In this document: positions 18,448 through 26,800 of the stretch, one piece after another
Layout of the letters: every line of letters begins with the position of its first letter
Numbering within the stretch: the stretch's first letter is position 1
From: Bacteroidaceae bacterium
Lineage (GTDB): Bacteria; Bacteroidota; Bacteroidia; Bacteroidales; Bacteroidaceae
DNA length: 64,000 bases
Assembly (NCBI GenBank): GCA_017416805.1
Contig: JAFQBB010000039.1
Span: forward strand, 1-64,000
Direction: 5' to 3'
Translations under genes and position numbers: made by a program
Notes under the pieces: model-generated
What the model saw: only the letters and a program-made list of their open reading frames with translations
The model's database searches: none
What the model was told of the DNA's origin: nothing

Positions 18448-18490
18448 ACGTGTTTGTTTATATTAAGGTGAATAAATTGCATAATGGGCG

Positions 18491-18498
18491 CGAAGGTA
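18491..18498 (-). promoter_or_regulatory. Probable -7 element of the GH51 gene
   Basis: TACCTTCG on the minus strand, one base off TAnnTTTG, about 45 bp upstream of the start codon. Confidence 0.5.
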
Positions 18499-18537
18499 AC
18501 ACAAAAGATGAAGAAAAGCAAGATATGTCCGAGGAAA

Positions 18538-18569
18538 TTTGTTTGTTCGGCCGATTTCATGTAACTTCG
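18538..18569 (+). promoter_or_regulatory. Promoter of the GT2 gene, very close to the ATG
   Basis: TTTG (18538-18541), 20 bp, TAACTTCG (18562-18569). The predicted start of transcription falls at about 18575, only a few bases before the ATG at 18578, so the mRNA would be leaderless or nearly so. Confidence 0.55.
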
Positions 18570-18577
18570 CATCCGGT

Positions 18578-19495
18578 ATGAAAAAGAAACTTTCGATACT
18601 TATCCCTGCATACAATTATGTGGTTTTCCCCTTGGTTCAGGAACTGAGCAGGCAGGGTGGAGGAGTGGGACATGATGTTGAAATCATCGTGGCCGATGAT
18701 GCTTCGACTGATGCATCTTGCAAAGAGGCTAATCGTGCGATGGCTGGATTGCCATATTGTTCTTATATTGAGTTGGAAGAGAACTTGGGTCGGGCACGCA
18801 TCCGTAACCTGCTTGCAGACAAGGCGGAGGGTGAATGGCTGTTGTTTATGGATGGTGATGCGGCGGTCATTTCAGATTCATTCCTGCAAATGTATATTGA
18901 TGAAGCAGGGCGGAGTGAGGTGGTTTGTGGAGGCTTGATTCATCCGGACAAGTTGCCTTCATCGGAAGTAACCCTGCGATACCGTTATGAAAGAGCTGCC
19001 GACAAGCACCGTTCAGCCGCTGAACGGATGAAGCATCCTTACAATTGCTTTTCAACCTTTTGTTTTATGATTCGGAAGGAAGTTTTTCAAACAATCCGGT
19101 TTGATGAGTCGTGCAGGGAGTATGGACACGAAGATACATTGTTTGGCGAAGAACTGAAAAAACGGAATTTTACTATTCATCATACGGACAACCCATTGAT
19201 GCATATGGGATTGGAGGATAATGCGGTATTTCTGAAAAAAACAGAAATGGCCATATACGTACTTAATCGCTTGCAAAAGAGCGGAAAAAATATGTATTCA
19301 CCACTTACCAGGAAGTACGAACAATTGCAACGTTGGCATCTTCATAAAATACTTCCCCCTCTCTTCAAATTGACAGCTCCATTACTACGTCATAATTTAT
19401 TGGGAGATTCACCTAACCTGTTGTTGTTTGCTCTGTATAAATTAGGATATTATGCTACGCTGCGGGGAGAGGCTTCTGGGGGAATCAAGAATTAA
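18578..19495 (+). CDS. Glycosyltransferase family 2
   Basis: The 305-aa protein has the GT-A start KLSILIPAYNYVV, the VADDAST nucleotide site and a MDGDA variant of the DxD metal site, followed by a (C/G)-H-E-D-type region (YGHEDTLFGEEL). It should transfer a sugar from a nucleotide donor to a glycan or lipid; donor and acceptor are unknown. There is no signal or clear membrane span. Start chosen at ATG 18578, since the open frame upstream overlaps the promoter. It ends four bases before the converging lipoprotein gene. Confidence 0.88.
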   Translation: MKKKLSILIPAYNYVVFPLVQELSRQGGGVGHDVEIIVADDASTDASCKEANRAMAGLPYCSYIELEENLGRARIRNLLADKAEGEWLLFMDGDAAVISDSFLQMYIDEAGRSEVVCGGLIHPDKLPSSEVTLRYRYERAADKHRSAAERMKHPYNCFSTFCFMIRKEVFQTIRFDESCREYGHEDTLFGEELKKRNFTIHHTDNPLMHMGLEDNAVFLKKTEMAIYVLNRLQKSGKNMYSPLTRKYEQLQRWHLHKILPPLFKLTAPLLRHNLLGDSPNLLLFALYKLGYYATLRGEASGGIKN

Positions 19496-19499
19496 AGAG

Positions 19500-20960
19500 C
19501 TACGAGTTGTCAGCTACGTGTTCCCTCGCACCAGCATCGGCTTTCTCGTCTTCAAGGCGGTTGTGCCCCAAACGGTCAAGAGGGTAGAAACGGATTGCAT
19601 CATCCGTACAGCCATTCCCCATGGCACGTGAGAGAGAATCCAATGCAAAGTCATAGTAAAAGATGTCGGTGTCAATATGGGGAAAGTTGGTGATTTGGCT
19701 TACAGCATGGCCTACTGAATCGGAGAGTACATTTATGTAGTTGTCGCCTTGAATGCTGTCATACGGAATGTTAAGCAGGCAATGTGAGAAACTGTAGTTG
19801 AAACTCAGTGTGTCTTCTGTGTTGCGTGTCAGCATCAATTCGTTAGAAGAATATCCCGTGATGATACTGCTCCGGAAGTCTGCACGGACAAGCGGCATAC
19901 GTTCATTGCTCAGGCGGATGGCAGCTCCGCGCAATGTCCAGGGATAGAAATTGGCCAATGTGCTGAAAACTACCTGGATGTCACTTCCATGCACATGCAG
20001 GCAATGTTCGCCGGCATTGGTCAACTCGGAATTGCCAATCCATATACGCCCTCCTATGGCACTGAGGGCACATCCTCCCACATTGTGAATGACAGAATTC
20101 TCGATGATGAGTTTGTCCTTGTCTGTGGCTGACGAATCGCACATGATTCCCCATGTCCCACCATGTATGTCCGTATAATTGAAATAGTTGTCATAGCTGG
20201 AACTTTGAAGGACAATCCCTTTCCATTGGTTGCTCAAACGGTCATAAGGAAGGTAAGAGAACATGTTGTCCAAACGGTCGCCGCGGAAAACAACGGGATG
20301 GGCCAACGTTCCTTCGGCCCGTAAAGTTCCACGGACATTGACCCCTGCTCCACTATGAAAATAGAGCCGCGTTCCTTCTGTCAAACGGAGTGTTGCGTTA
20401 TTGTCAACGACAAGGCTGTCATATACCACATAAGGCCGGTCGCCCGTCAGCACCGTGTCGTTCTTGAACACCTCTCCGCGGATTACAATCATATCCTGTC
20501 CGTAGGCTTCTAACAACACCTTTTGCAAAACACCACTTTGCAGATGGAAAATCAATGAATCCCGCAAAAGGAAGGGGGTATTCTCATCGCGAGGATTAAC
20601 GGTCACTTCGACAAAAACATACAGACTGTCTCCATCCCTTACTTCAACGTCCTGAAACTCCGTGCCACTCATGCCGTCAACATTTACGCGGAAACCTGCC
20701 TGTCCTTTGCTTGCCAACAGGATAGAGGGGATCATCAGAGGGTCATCTCCGTAGTTGTAAACCTTGAAAATGCGTGTACTGGAGCCTATAGTGGTAAATA
20801 CCGTATCGAATTTTACTGTGTCAGACGAAAAAGAGAGTAAGGCCGAAGGCGAAGTGGTGTAATCCAAATCGTCATCGCACGACGTTGTCAATAAAGGAAC
20901 TGACAGATATATCATCCATATACCTATTATATATATTATAAAAGAAAATCTGTTTTTCAT
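19500..20960 (-). CDS. Beta-helix lipoprotein of unknown function
   Basis: The 486-aa protein has a membrane-type signal and lipobox TTSC (C28) followed by DDD, an export pattern common in Bacteroidetes. Residues about 40-160 look like an immunoglobulin-like/anchor domain. About 170-420 has the repeating short-strand pattern of a right-handed parallel beta-helix (TLRLTEGTRLYF, then WIGNSELTNAG and similar). No catalytic site is recognisable. It lies tail to tail with the GT2 gene. Confidence 0.75.
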   Translation of the reverse strand: MKNRFSFIIYIIGIWMIYLSVPLLTTSCDDDLDYTTSPSALLSFSSDTVKFDTVFTTIGSSTRIFKVYNYGDDPLMIPSILLASKGQAGFRVNVDGMSGTEFQDVEVRDGDSLYVFVEVTVNPRDENTPFLLRDSLIFHLQSGVLQKVLLEAYGQDMIVIRGEVFKNDTVLTGDRPYVVYDSLVVDNNATLRLTEGTRLYFHSGAGVNVRGTLRAEGTLAHPVVFRGDRLDNMFSYLPYDRLSNQWKGIVLQSSSYDNYFNYTDIHGGTWGIMCDSSATDKDKLIIENSVIHNVGGCALSAIGGRIWIGNSELTNAGEHCLHVHGSDIQVVFSTLANFYPWTLRGAAIRLSNERMPLVRADFRSSIITGYSSNELMLTRNTEDTLSFNYSFSHCLLNIPYDSIQGDNYINVLSDSVGHAVSQITNFPHIDTDIFYYDFALDSLSRAMGNGCTDDAIRFYPLDRLGHNRLEDEKADAGAREHVADNS

Positions 20961-21067
20961 CTGTAGTATTTCTTCTTTTCTTGTAAGAACGTAACTTCCT
21001 CCAATTTATTTTGATTAGGAAACAATTAGTTGAAAAAGCCTTCCTCAAAAAAGAAGTTACAAATATG

Positions 21068-21096
21068 CTTGATTTCAGAAAATATACTTACCTTTG
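21068..21096 (+). promoter_or_regulatory. Promoter of the EF-hand membrane protein gene
   Basis: CTTG (21068-21071), 17 bp, TACCTTTG (21089-21096), a perfect -7 box 30 bp before the ATG. Confidence 0.6.
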
Positions 21097-21125
21097 TGCA
21101 CTTGAAAATATCAACAAACACTAAT

Positions 21126-23402
21126 ATGGCAATCTTGAAAAAAGAAAAAAAGTACAAATGGGAATTCGCTAATATTGGCGGTTCTTCGCGTGTGAAAATC
21201 ACAAAGGGAGAAGATATTGCTCATCTGCACGAATTGGATCCCAAAATGTGGACAATCCTATCATGTCCGATAACAGGTCTTGAGATTGATGACAAGAGCC
21301 TGAAATATATGGATTATGACGGTGACGGAAAGTTGCGTGTAAACGATGTGGTAGCCATCTCGAAATGGATTACCGGTGTATTGAAGAATACGGATTTGTT
21401 GCTCAAAGGGGAAGATTCAATCGGGCTGGACCAACTTAATCTTGAAAATGAAACCGGTAAGAAACTCTATAATTCTGCCAAACAGATTCTGAATAATCTT
21501 GGCAAAGAAGAAGAGCGGATTTCTATCTCGGATACGGCAGATATCACAGCTATTTTCTCCAAAACACGTTTTAACGGAGATGGTATAATTACGGAAGCGT
21601 CTTCCGATGATGAGCAGGACAAAGCAGCAATTGCCGCAGCTATAGCACACGTCGGCGGATTGGCAGACCGGAGTGGCGTACAAGGCATCGGTGTTGATCA
21701 GATAGAGGCATTTTACAAGAATCTTGCCGATTATGTGGCTTGGCAGGAAAGTGCCGTAGAAGCACCCTTTGGTGACAAAACGGATAAAATCATAGAGGCT
21801 TACAATGCGCTGGATGCAAAAGTAAAGGACTTCTTCATGCGTTCGGAGTTGGCAGCATTCTCGCCTGCAAGTACTGCTTCTTTGGATATTCAGACTTCTA
21901 GAATCGAAGCTATCAGTGCTGAAAATCTTTCAGGAAAATCAGAGGAAATAGCATCGTATCCTTTAGCACACATTACCGGAAAAGCAGAAATAGACCTTGC
22001 TGCCTCAATAAATCCGGCATGGGCAGGAGCCTTCTCGCTCATCAAAGAATATGCTGTTGAAGCGGGTAAGAAGGTGATTACTCCTGCTGATTGGGCAGCT
22101 ATTGGCGACAAATTTGCCGGATATGTGGCTTGGAAAAATGCGAAAGCCGGTGCATGTGTAGAACCGTTGGGGCTTGAAGCTATAAAGAACTTCATCGCTC
22201 AAGACCGGAAAGCTGCACTTTTGGAACTTGCGGCACAAGATTTGGCTCTTAAAGAAGAAGCAGAAAATATTGAAGTGGTGGACAAATTCCTGCACATATT
22301 CAGGGATTTCTACAAACTGTTGAAGAACTTCGTTACCCTGCACGACTTTTATGATAAGGATAAAAAAGTTACAGCTATTTTCCAGTCTGGAACTCTTATT
22401 ATTGACCAACGGGCGTGCAAATTCTGTATGAAGGTAGCCGATATGGCCAAACACAATGCTGCTGTTGCCACGTGTGGTATGTATCTGTTGTATTGTGATT
22501 GTACGACCAAAACCAAGCCAGGAAAGTTGCCTATTGTGGCTGCTGTAACTGTAGGAGATATAGGAGAATTCAGTGTTGGTAAGAATGGTATCTATTACGA
22601 CAACAATGGTATAGAATGGGATGCTGTGATAACCAAGATTGTGGACAATCCTATCAGTATAGCCCAAGCATTCTGGTCTCCATATAGACGAATGGCTACA
22701 GCTGTAGAAAATCTTATCAGTAAGAGTGCGGCTGATAAGGATGCCAAGATGATGGCCAAGGCAACGGCCAACATTAATGCTGCTCCTGCCGTGACGGCTT
22801 CTGCTACAGCCCCTGATGCCAAGCCTGCCGCAACACCTCCGTTCGATATAGCCAAGTTTGCCGGTATCTTTGCTGCTATAGGTATGGCTGTCGGCATGAT
22901 TGGTACTGCATTGGCCAGTATCTTCACTGAGTTGTTCAGTTTGTCATGGTGGCAGATTATTTTGGTTTTCGTAAGCATTATGCTTATCATTTCAGGACCG
23001 GCAATGGTCATGGCATGGTTGAAATTGCGTCGCAGGAACATTGCTCCTCTGTTGAATGCCAACGGATGGGCTGTCAATGCAGCATCGAAAATCAGTATCC
23101 CATTTGGTGAAACATTGACCGAGGTGGCTAAATATCCTAAACTGAAAATGAAGGATCCTTATGCAAAGAAAGGGATTCCTGCATGGAAGAAATGGCTGTT
23201 TGCCGTTTTGGCATTGGTCGTTATTGCTGCGGCTCTGTGGCTGACCAATTGTTTGGCATGGGCAAAATTGCCTTCACCACTCTCCTGCTTCAATAAGGTG
23301 GAAGAAGTAGAGTGTGTGGAGCAGGTTGTAAATGAAGCCTCACAAACGACAGAAGGAGTTGCGGGTGCTACTGATTCTGTGGCAGTATCGTCAATCCAGT
23401 AA
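21126..23402 (+). CDS. Large membrane protein with EF-hand-like loops, function unknown
   Basis: The 758-aa product is not one I recognise. Near the N-terminus is a canonical EF-hand calcium loop, DYDGDGKLRVND (63-74), with a second weaker one around FNGDGIITE (149-157). The long middle (160-570) is Ala- and Lys-rich and helical. Two hydrophobic hairpin-like segments lie at about 575-640 and one membrane segment at 687-712, so the N-terminal part is a large soluble domain held to the inner membrane by the C-terminal third. The ATG at 21126 is chosen because the promoter lies at 21068-21096; the frame upstream is open by chance. It is monocistronic with a strong terminator. Confidence 0.75.
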   Translation: MAILKKEKKYKWEFANIGGSSRVKITKGEDIAHLHELDPKMWTILSCPITGLEIDDKSLKYMDYDGDGKLRVNDVVAISKWITGVLKNTDLLLKGEDSIGLDQLNLENETGKKLYNSAKQILNNLGKEEERISISDTADITAIFSKTRFNGDGIITEASSDDEQDKAAIAAAIAHVGGLADRSGVQGIGVDQIEAFYKNLADYVAWQESAVEAPFGDKTDKIIEAYNALDAKVKDFFMRSELAAFSPASTASLDIQTSRIEAISAENLSGKSEEIASYPLAHITGKAEIDLAASINPAWAGAFSLIKEYAVEAGKKVITPADWAAIGDKFAGYVAWKNAKAGACVEPLGLEAIKNFIAQDRKAALLELAAQDLALKEEAENIEVVDKFLHIFRDFYKLLKNFVTLHDFYDKDKKVTAIFQSGTLIIDQRACKFCMKVADMAKHNAAVATCGMYLLYCDCTTKTKPGKLPIVAAVTVGDIGEFSVGKNGIYYDNNGIEWDAVITKIVDNPISIAQAFWSPYRRMATAVENLISKSAADKDAKMMAKATANINAAPAVTASATAPDAKPAATPPFDIAKFAGIFAAIGMAVGMIGTALASIFTELFSLSWWQIILVFVSIMLIISGPAMVMAWLKLRRRNIAPLLNANGWAVNAASKISIPFGETLTEVAKYPKLKMKDPYAKKGIPAWKKWLFAVLALVVIAAALWLTNCLAWAKLPSPLSCFNKVEEVECVEQVVNEASQTTEGVAGATDSVAVSSIQ

Positions 23403-23425
23403 TTCAAGTATAAAGTAATAGTTAT

Positions 23426-23480
23426 AAAAACTCCCCATAACCTTGCTTGCAAAGGTTGTGGGGAGTTTTTATTTTTTTTT
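23426..23480 (+). terminator. Strong terminator after the EF-hand protein gene
   Basis: AAAAACTCCCCATAACCTT pairs with its near-perfect complement around a six-base loop, followed by nine T. Confidence 0.92.
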
Positions 23481-23504
23481 ATGAGGGTGTGTAATAATTA
23501 ACTT

Positions 23505-23604
23505 TTTAGACGCGGATGACGCGGATTTTTCTTGATTATTATACCCGATAGGTTATAATTTATCTGCGAAGTTCCCTTGAGCAAAGCGAAAAATCCGCGT
23601 CTAA
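23505..23604. repeat. Dispersed inverted repeat, CGGATTACGCGGAT family
   Basis: TTTAGACGCGGAT-type arms at 23505-23516 and 23592-23604 are complementary, about 75 bp apart. Relatives occur at 39754, 41673, 45540, 47051 and 53824. Confidence 0.8.
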
Positions 23605-23698
23605 AGAATGAAAAGAAAGCATTTTGACTTCCCCATAAAACTTATGTATAAAAACTTGTGGATTAGTGTTATAAATTATCCGAAATTATATTTCTTCT

Positions 23699-23761
23699 AT
23701 ATTTCCAACCGCAAAATATATATTTCATGGTTGGAAATATATATTTTGCGGTTGGAAATAT
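23699..23761. repeat. Perfect 28-bp inverted repeat with 7-base loop
   Basis: 23699-23726 and 23734-23761 are exact reverse complements, mixing AT-rich DNA with the word CCAACCGC. A further direct partial copy of the right arm follows, and an outer pair CTTCTATA/TATAGAAG brackets the whole. Confidence 0.9.
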
Positions 23762-23841
23762 ATATTTTGTGCTTTAAAATATAGAAGGAATTGAATTGGA
23801 AATGGTTTGTAACTGAATTGCCCGACTCAATAAATTTATAT

Positions 23842-23877
23842 TAGTTACTATGTTAGCAATTGCAAACATAGTAACTA
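23842..23877. repeat. 36-bp near-perfect palindrome
   Basis: TAGTTACTATGTT and AACATAGTAACTA flank the self-complementary core GCAATTGC; only the 23855/23864 pair is mismatched. There is no T-run, so it looks more like a protein-binding site than a terminator. Confidence 0.8.
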
Positions 23878-23919
23878 TATTTATTTTCTGCCAGTAGGGG
23901 AGGGAAGTCCCAATGCGGC

Positions 23920-24090
23920 TTATTTCTTCAGACTCTTGTATATAGGGATGAAAACCAAGGCGCCTGATATGACAAGCGAAAGGATAAGAGGTCCGTCAAT
24001 CCGCCGGGCACTGACAAGTACCATGTAGCAGAGGAGAATCCAAAAGAGGACGAGCAGGATGGCTTGAGGGCGATTAAGACGGCGGGACAT
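23920..24090 (-). CDS. Small 56-aa membrane protein
   Basis: The product starts MSRRLNRPQAILLVLFW and has two hydrophobic segments (about 10-26 and 34-50) separated by a short SARRIDG turn, then a Lys-rich end. This is a helical-hairpin inner-membrane protein with no family I recognise. It is downstream of maeB on the same strand, after a 100-bp gap filled by an inverted repeat. The A-rich stretch before the ATG is usual for Bacteroidetes translation starts. Coding status rests on composition and the clean two-helix pattern. Confidence 0.7.
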   Translation of the reverse strand: MSRRLNRPQAILLVLFWILLCYMVLVSARRIDGPLILSLVISGALVFIPIYKSLKK

Positions 24091-24110
24091 TTTTTTTGAT
24101 ATGAGTTATG

Positions 24111-24182
24111 AATTATGAATTGGATTATGAATCATGAGGTATAGGGAATAGTTTCATAATTCATAATCCAAAATTCATAATT
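24111..24182. repeat. Inverted repeat of the AATTATGAATT family
   Basis: AATTATGAATTGGATTATG (from 24111) is complementary to 24155-24182 with a two-base bulge. The word recurs near 10961-10980. It separates maeB from the small membrane protein gene. Confidence 0.8.
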
Positions 24183-24190
24183 AAGAAGAT

Positions 24191-26488
24191 TTATTCTTTC
24201 ATTTTCTTTGCCACAAGGGCATCGATAACGGCCACGGCTGTAGTGTTTACAATGTCGCGCACCGAACTCTCTATGTCTGTAAAGTGGATAGGTTTGTTCA
24301 ATCCCATCTGGATGGGGCCGATAATTTCCGTATCACCACTCATGGCTTGAATAAGCTGATAAGCCGAGTTGGCCGAACTCAGATTGGGGAATATCAAAGT
24401 GTTCACCTCCTTGCCCTTCAGACGGGTGAAGGGATATTTCTCATCGCGCAACTTGGTGTTCATGGCAAAGTTCACCTGCATTTCGCCATCAATGGCCAAA
24501 TCCGGATATTCGCGCTGCATATAGTCAACAGCTTCATGCACTTTGGCAGGGCTACCTTCGGGATCTGAACCAAAATTACTGTAGCTCAACATGGCCATGA
24601 CAGGCGTGTGGTTAAAGAAACGCACTGTCTTGTCTGCCAATCGGGCTACATCAATAAGCGTATCAGTACCAGGATGTCGGTTGATGAGTGTATCGGCCAG
24701 GAAGTAAGTTCCTTTCTTACTGTTCAGAATGTGCATAGTCCCGAAGTGTTTGTATCCCGGTTGGATACCGATTACCTCTTTGGCCACCTTGATAGTGTTG
24801 CTATATTTGGTATAAAGACCTGTGATGAAGGCATCAGCTTCACCCGTCTCGACCATCATCATACCAAAGTAGTTGCGCTCGAACATCTTATCGTTTGCCT
24901 CTTGGAAGTTTGCACCTTCACGGGCACGTTTCTCTGCAAGAATCCGGGCATAACGTTCGCGGCGAGGAGCTTCGTCGGGATGACGCAGATTCACGATTTC
25001 AATACCTTCAAGGCTCAAGTCAAGCTCTTTGGCCAGTTTGGTGATAGCCTCATCGTTTCCTAACACAATGGGATGACATATTCCCTCAGCTTTAGCCTCG
25101 ACTGCAGCTTTCAGCATGTTGGGATGGATGCCCTCGGCAAATACTACGCGTTGCGGGTTGCGACGAGCCGTTTCGCGCAATTGGCGGGTCAGCTGGCTCT
25201 CTTGTCCCATCAGTTCCTTCAGATGCTGACGATAGGCGCTCCAATCCTCAATAGGTTTGCGTGCCACACCGCTCTCCATAGCAGCTTTGGCTACAGCCAT
25301 AGAGACCTCGGTAATGAGACGGGGGTCAACAGGCTTGGGAATGAAATAATCAGGGCCGAAAGTAAAGTTGTTCACGTGATAAACCTCATTCACAACGTCA
25401 GGAACAGGTTGTTTGGCCAATGCGGCAATAGCGTGCACAGCTGCCAACTTCATATCCTCATTGATGGCTGTTGCGGCCACGTCAAGAGCACCACGGAAAA
25501 TGTAGGGGAATCCGATAACGTTGTTTATCTGGTTGGGATAATCGCTTCGCCCGGTTGACATCAACACGTCAGGACGTGCAGCCATCGCATCCTCGTACGA
25601 AATTTCGGGCACAGGGTTTGCCAAAGCAAATACAATGGGATGGTCATTCATAGAACGGACCATATCCTGGCTGAGTACATTGCCCTTTGACAATCCCAAG
25701 AACACGTCCGCCCCGCGTACAGCCTCTTCCAGTGTGGCAATATCGCGACGGTCAGTAGCGAAGTACCGTTTCATTTCGTTACCCGGGCGGTCAAGTCCTT
25801 CACGGTCGCTACGGATTACACCTTTCGAATCCAGCATCACGATGTTCTCATGTGTTGCACCCAGTGCTTCGTACAGTTTTGTACACGAAATGGCTGCGGC
25901 ACCGGCACCGTTGACCACAATCCTTACATCCTTGATATCCTTTCCTGCCACTTCGAGTGCATTAATCAAGCCGGCGCTGCTGATGATAGCCGTACCATGC
26001 TGGTCGTCGTGCATCACAGGGATGTCAAGTTCCTCCTTCAGGCGGCGTTCTATTTCGAAACATTCAGGCGCTTTGATATCCTCCAGATTGATACCTCCGA
26101 AAGTGGGGGCAATGGCCTTGACGGCTTCAATGAATTTGTCGGGGTCTTTCTCGTTCACCTCAATATCAAACACATCAATGCCTCCATATATTTTGAAAAG
26201 CAAGCCTTTGCCTTCCATCACCGGCTTGCCGGCCATGGCCCCTATGTCGCCCAGTCCCAATACGGCAGTACCGTTTGAAATGACTGCCACCAGATTCCCT
26301 TTAGCGGTATATTTATAAGCATCTTGCGGATTTTTCTCAATTTCCAGACAGGGTTCAGCCACACCCGGCGAGTAAGCCAACGACAAGTCTGTCTGCGTAC
26401 TGTATGGTTTGGTAGGTACTACCTCAATCTTACCCGGCTTTCCTTGTGAATGATAGAGTAAAGCCGCCTCTTTTGTTATCTTAACCAT
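24191..26488 (-). CDS. maeB: NADP-dependent malic enzyme with phosphotransacetylase-like domain
   Basis: The 765-aa protein has a malic enzyme domain (about 1-430: SLAYSPGVAEPC, VLGLGDIG, VMHDDQHGTA) and a C-terminal phosphate acetyltransferase-like domain (from about 440: RVVFAEGIHPNML) that in MaeB proteins is regulatory and not catalytic. It converts malate to pyruvate, CO2 and NADPH in the cytoplasm. The frame is open to 26617, but the ATG at 26488 gives the normal start MVKITKEAALLYHSQG and follows the promoter. Confidence 0.96.
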   Translation of the reverse strand: MVKITKEAALLYHSQGKPGKIEVVPTKPYSTQTDLSLAYSPGVAEPCLEIEKNPQDAYKYTAKGNLVAVISNGTAVLGLGDIGAMAGKPVMEGKGLLFKIYGGIDVFDIEVNEKDPDKFIEAVKAIAPTFGGINLEDIKAPECFEIERRLKEELDIPVMHDDQHGTAIISSAGLINALEVAGKDIKDVRIVVNGAGAAAISCTKLYEALGATHENIVMLDSKGVIRSDREGLDRPGNEMKRYFATDRRDIATLEEAVRGADVFLGLSKGNVLSQDMVRSMNDHPIVFALANPVPEISYEDAMAARPDVLMSTGRSDYPNQINNVIGFPYIFRGALDVAATAINEDMKLAAVHAIAALAKQPVPDVVNEVYHVNNFTFGPDYFIPKPVDPRLITEVSMAVAKAAMESGVARKPIEDWSAYRQHLKELMGQESQLTRQLRETARRNPQRVVFAEGIHPNMLKAAVEAKAEGICHPIVLGNDEAITKLAKELDLSLEGIEIVNLRHPDEAPRRERYARILAEKRAREGANFQEANDKMFERNYFGMMMVETGEADAFITGLYTKYSNTIKVAKEVIGIQPGYKHFGTMHILNSKKGTYFLADTLINRHPGTDTLIDVARLADKTVRFFNHTPVMAMLSYSNFGSDPEGSPAKVHEAVDYMQREYPDLAIDGEMQVNFAMNTKLRDEKYPFTRLKGKEVNTLIFPNLSSANSAYQLIQAMSGDTEIIGPIQMGLNKPIHFTDIESSVRDIVNTTAVAVIDALVAKKMKE

Positions 26489-26541
26489 CGTTTTTACTGT
26501 GATTTTGTTATCAATTATACCATTTTTATGAAAAATTGCCG

Positions 26542-26574
26542 CAAATTTACGGCTATTTTCTGAAACCTGCAAAA
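26542..26574 (-). promoter_or_regulatory. Promoter of maeB
   Basis: Minus-strand TTTTG (26570-26574), 20 bp, TAAATTTG (26542-26549). Confidence 0.65.
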
Positions 26575-26800
26575 GAAACCGATGCTTTCTAATCCCAATA
26601 CTCCTATCTGCAGACATCTATCCGATATTTGGTAACAAAAAGAACAGCTATCGGGTTTAAACCAAAATTCTTGGTGGTCAATTCTTGGATTGAAAGGCCC
26701 AACTTTTATCTTCTTAGTTTCTATGTTACGAGAGTTGGGTAAATGTTTTTTTTTGAATTACTGGGCACCAATAAAAAAGTATTTGATACAACCCCCTCTC

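Larger units (their letters stand above)
23481..23919. other. Spacer of about 440 bp packed with palindromes
   Basis: No gene is seen. It holds a copy of the GACGCGGAT inverted repeat (23505-23604), a perfect 28-bp hairpin (23699-23761) and a 36-bp near-perfect palindrome (23842-23877). Confidence 0.65.

Noticed and set aside
16885..20960. Polysaccharide utilization locus around the GH51 enzyme
   Set aside because: There are no SusC/SusD genes, sensor regulator or other glycan hydrolases next to it.
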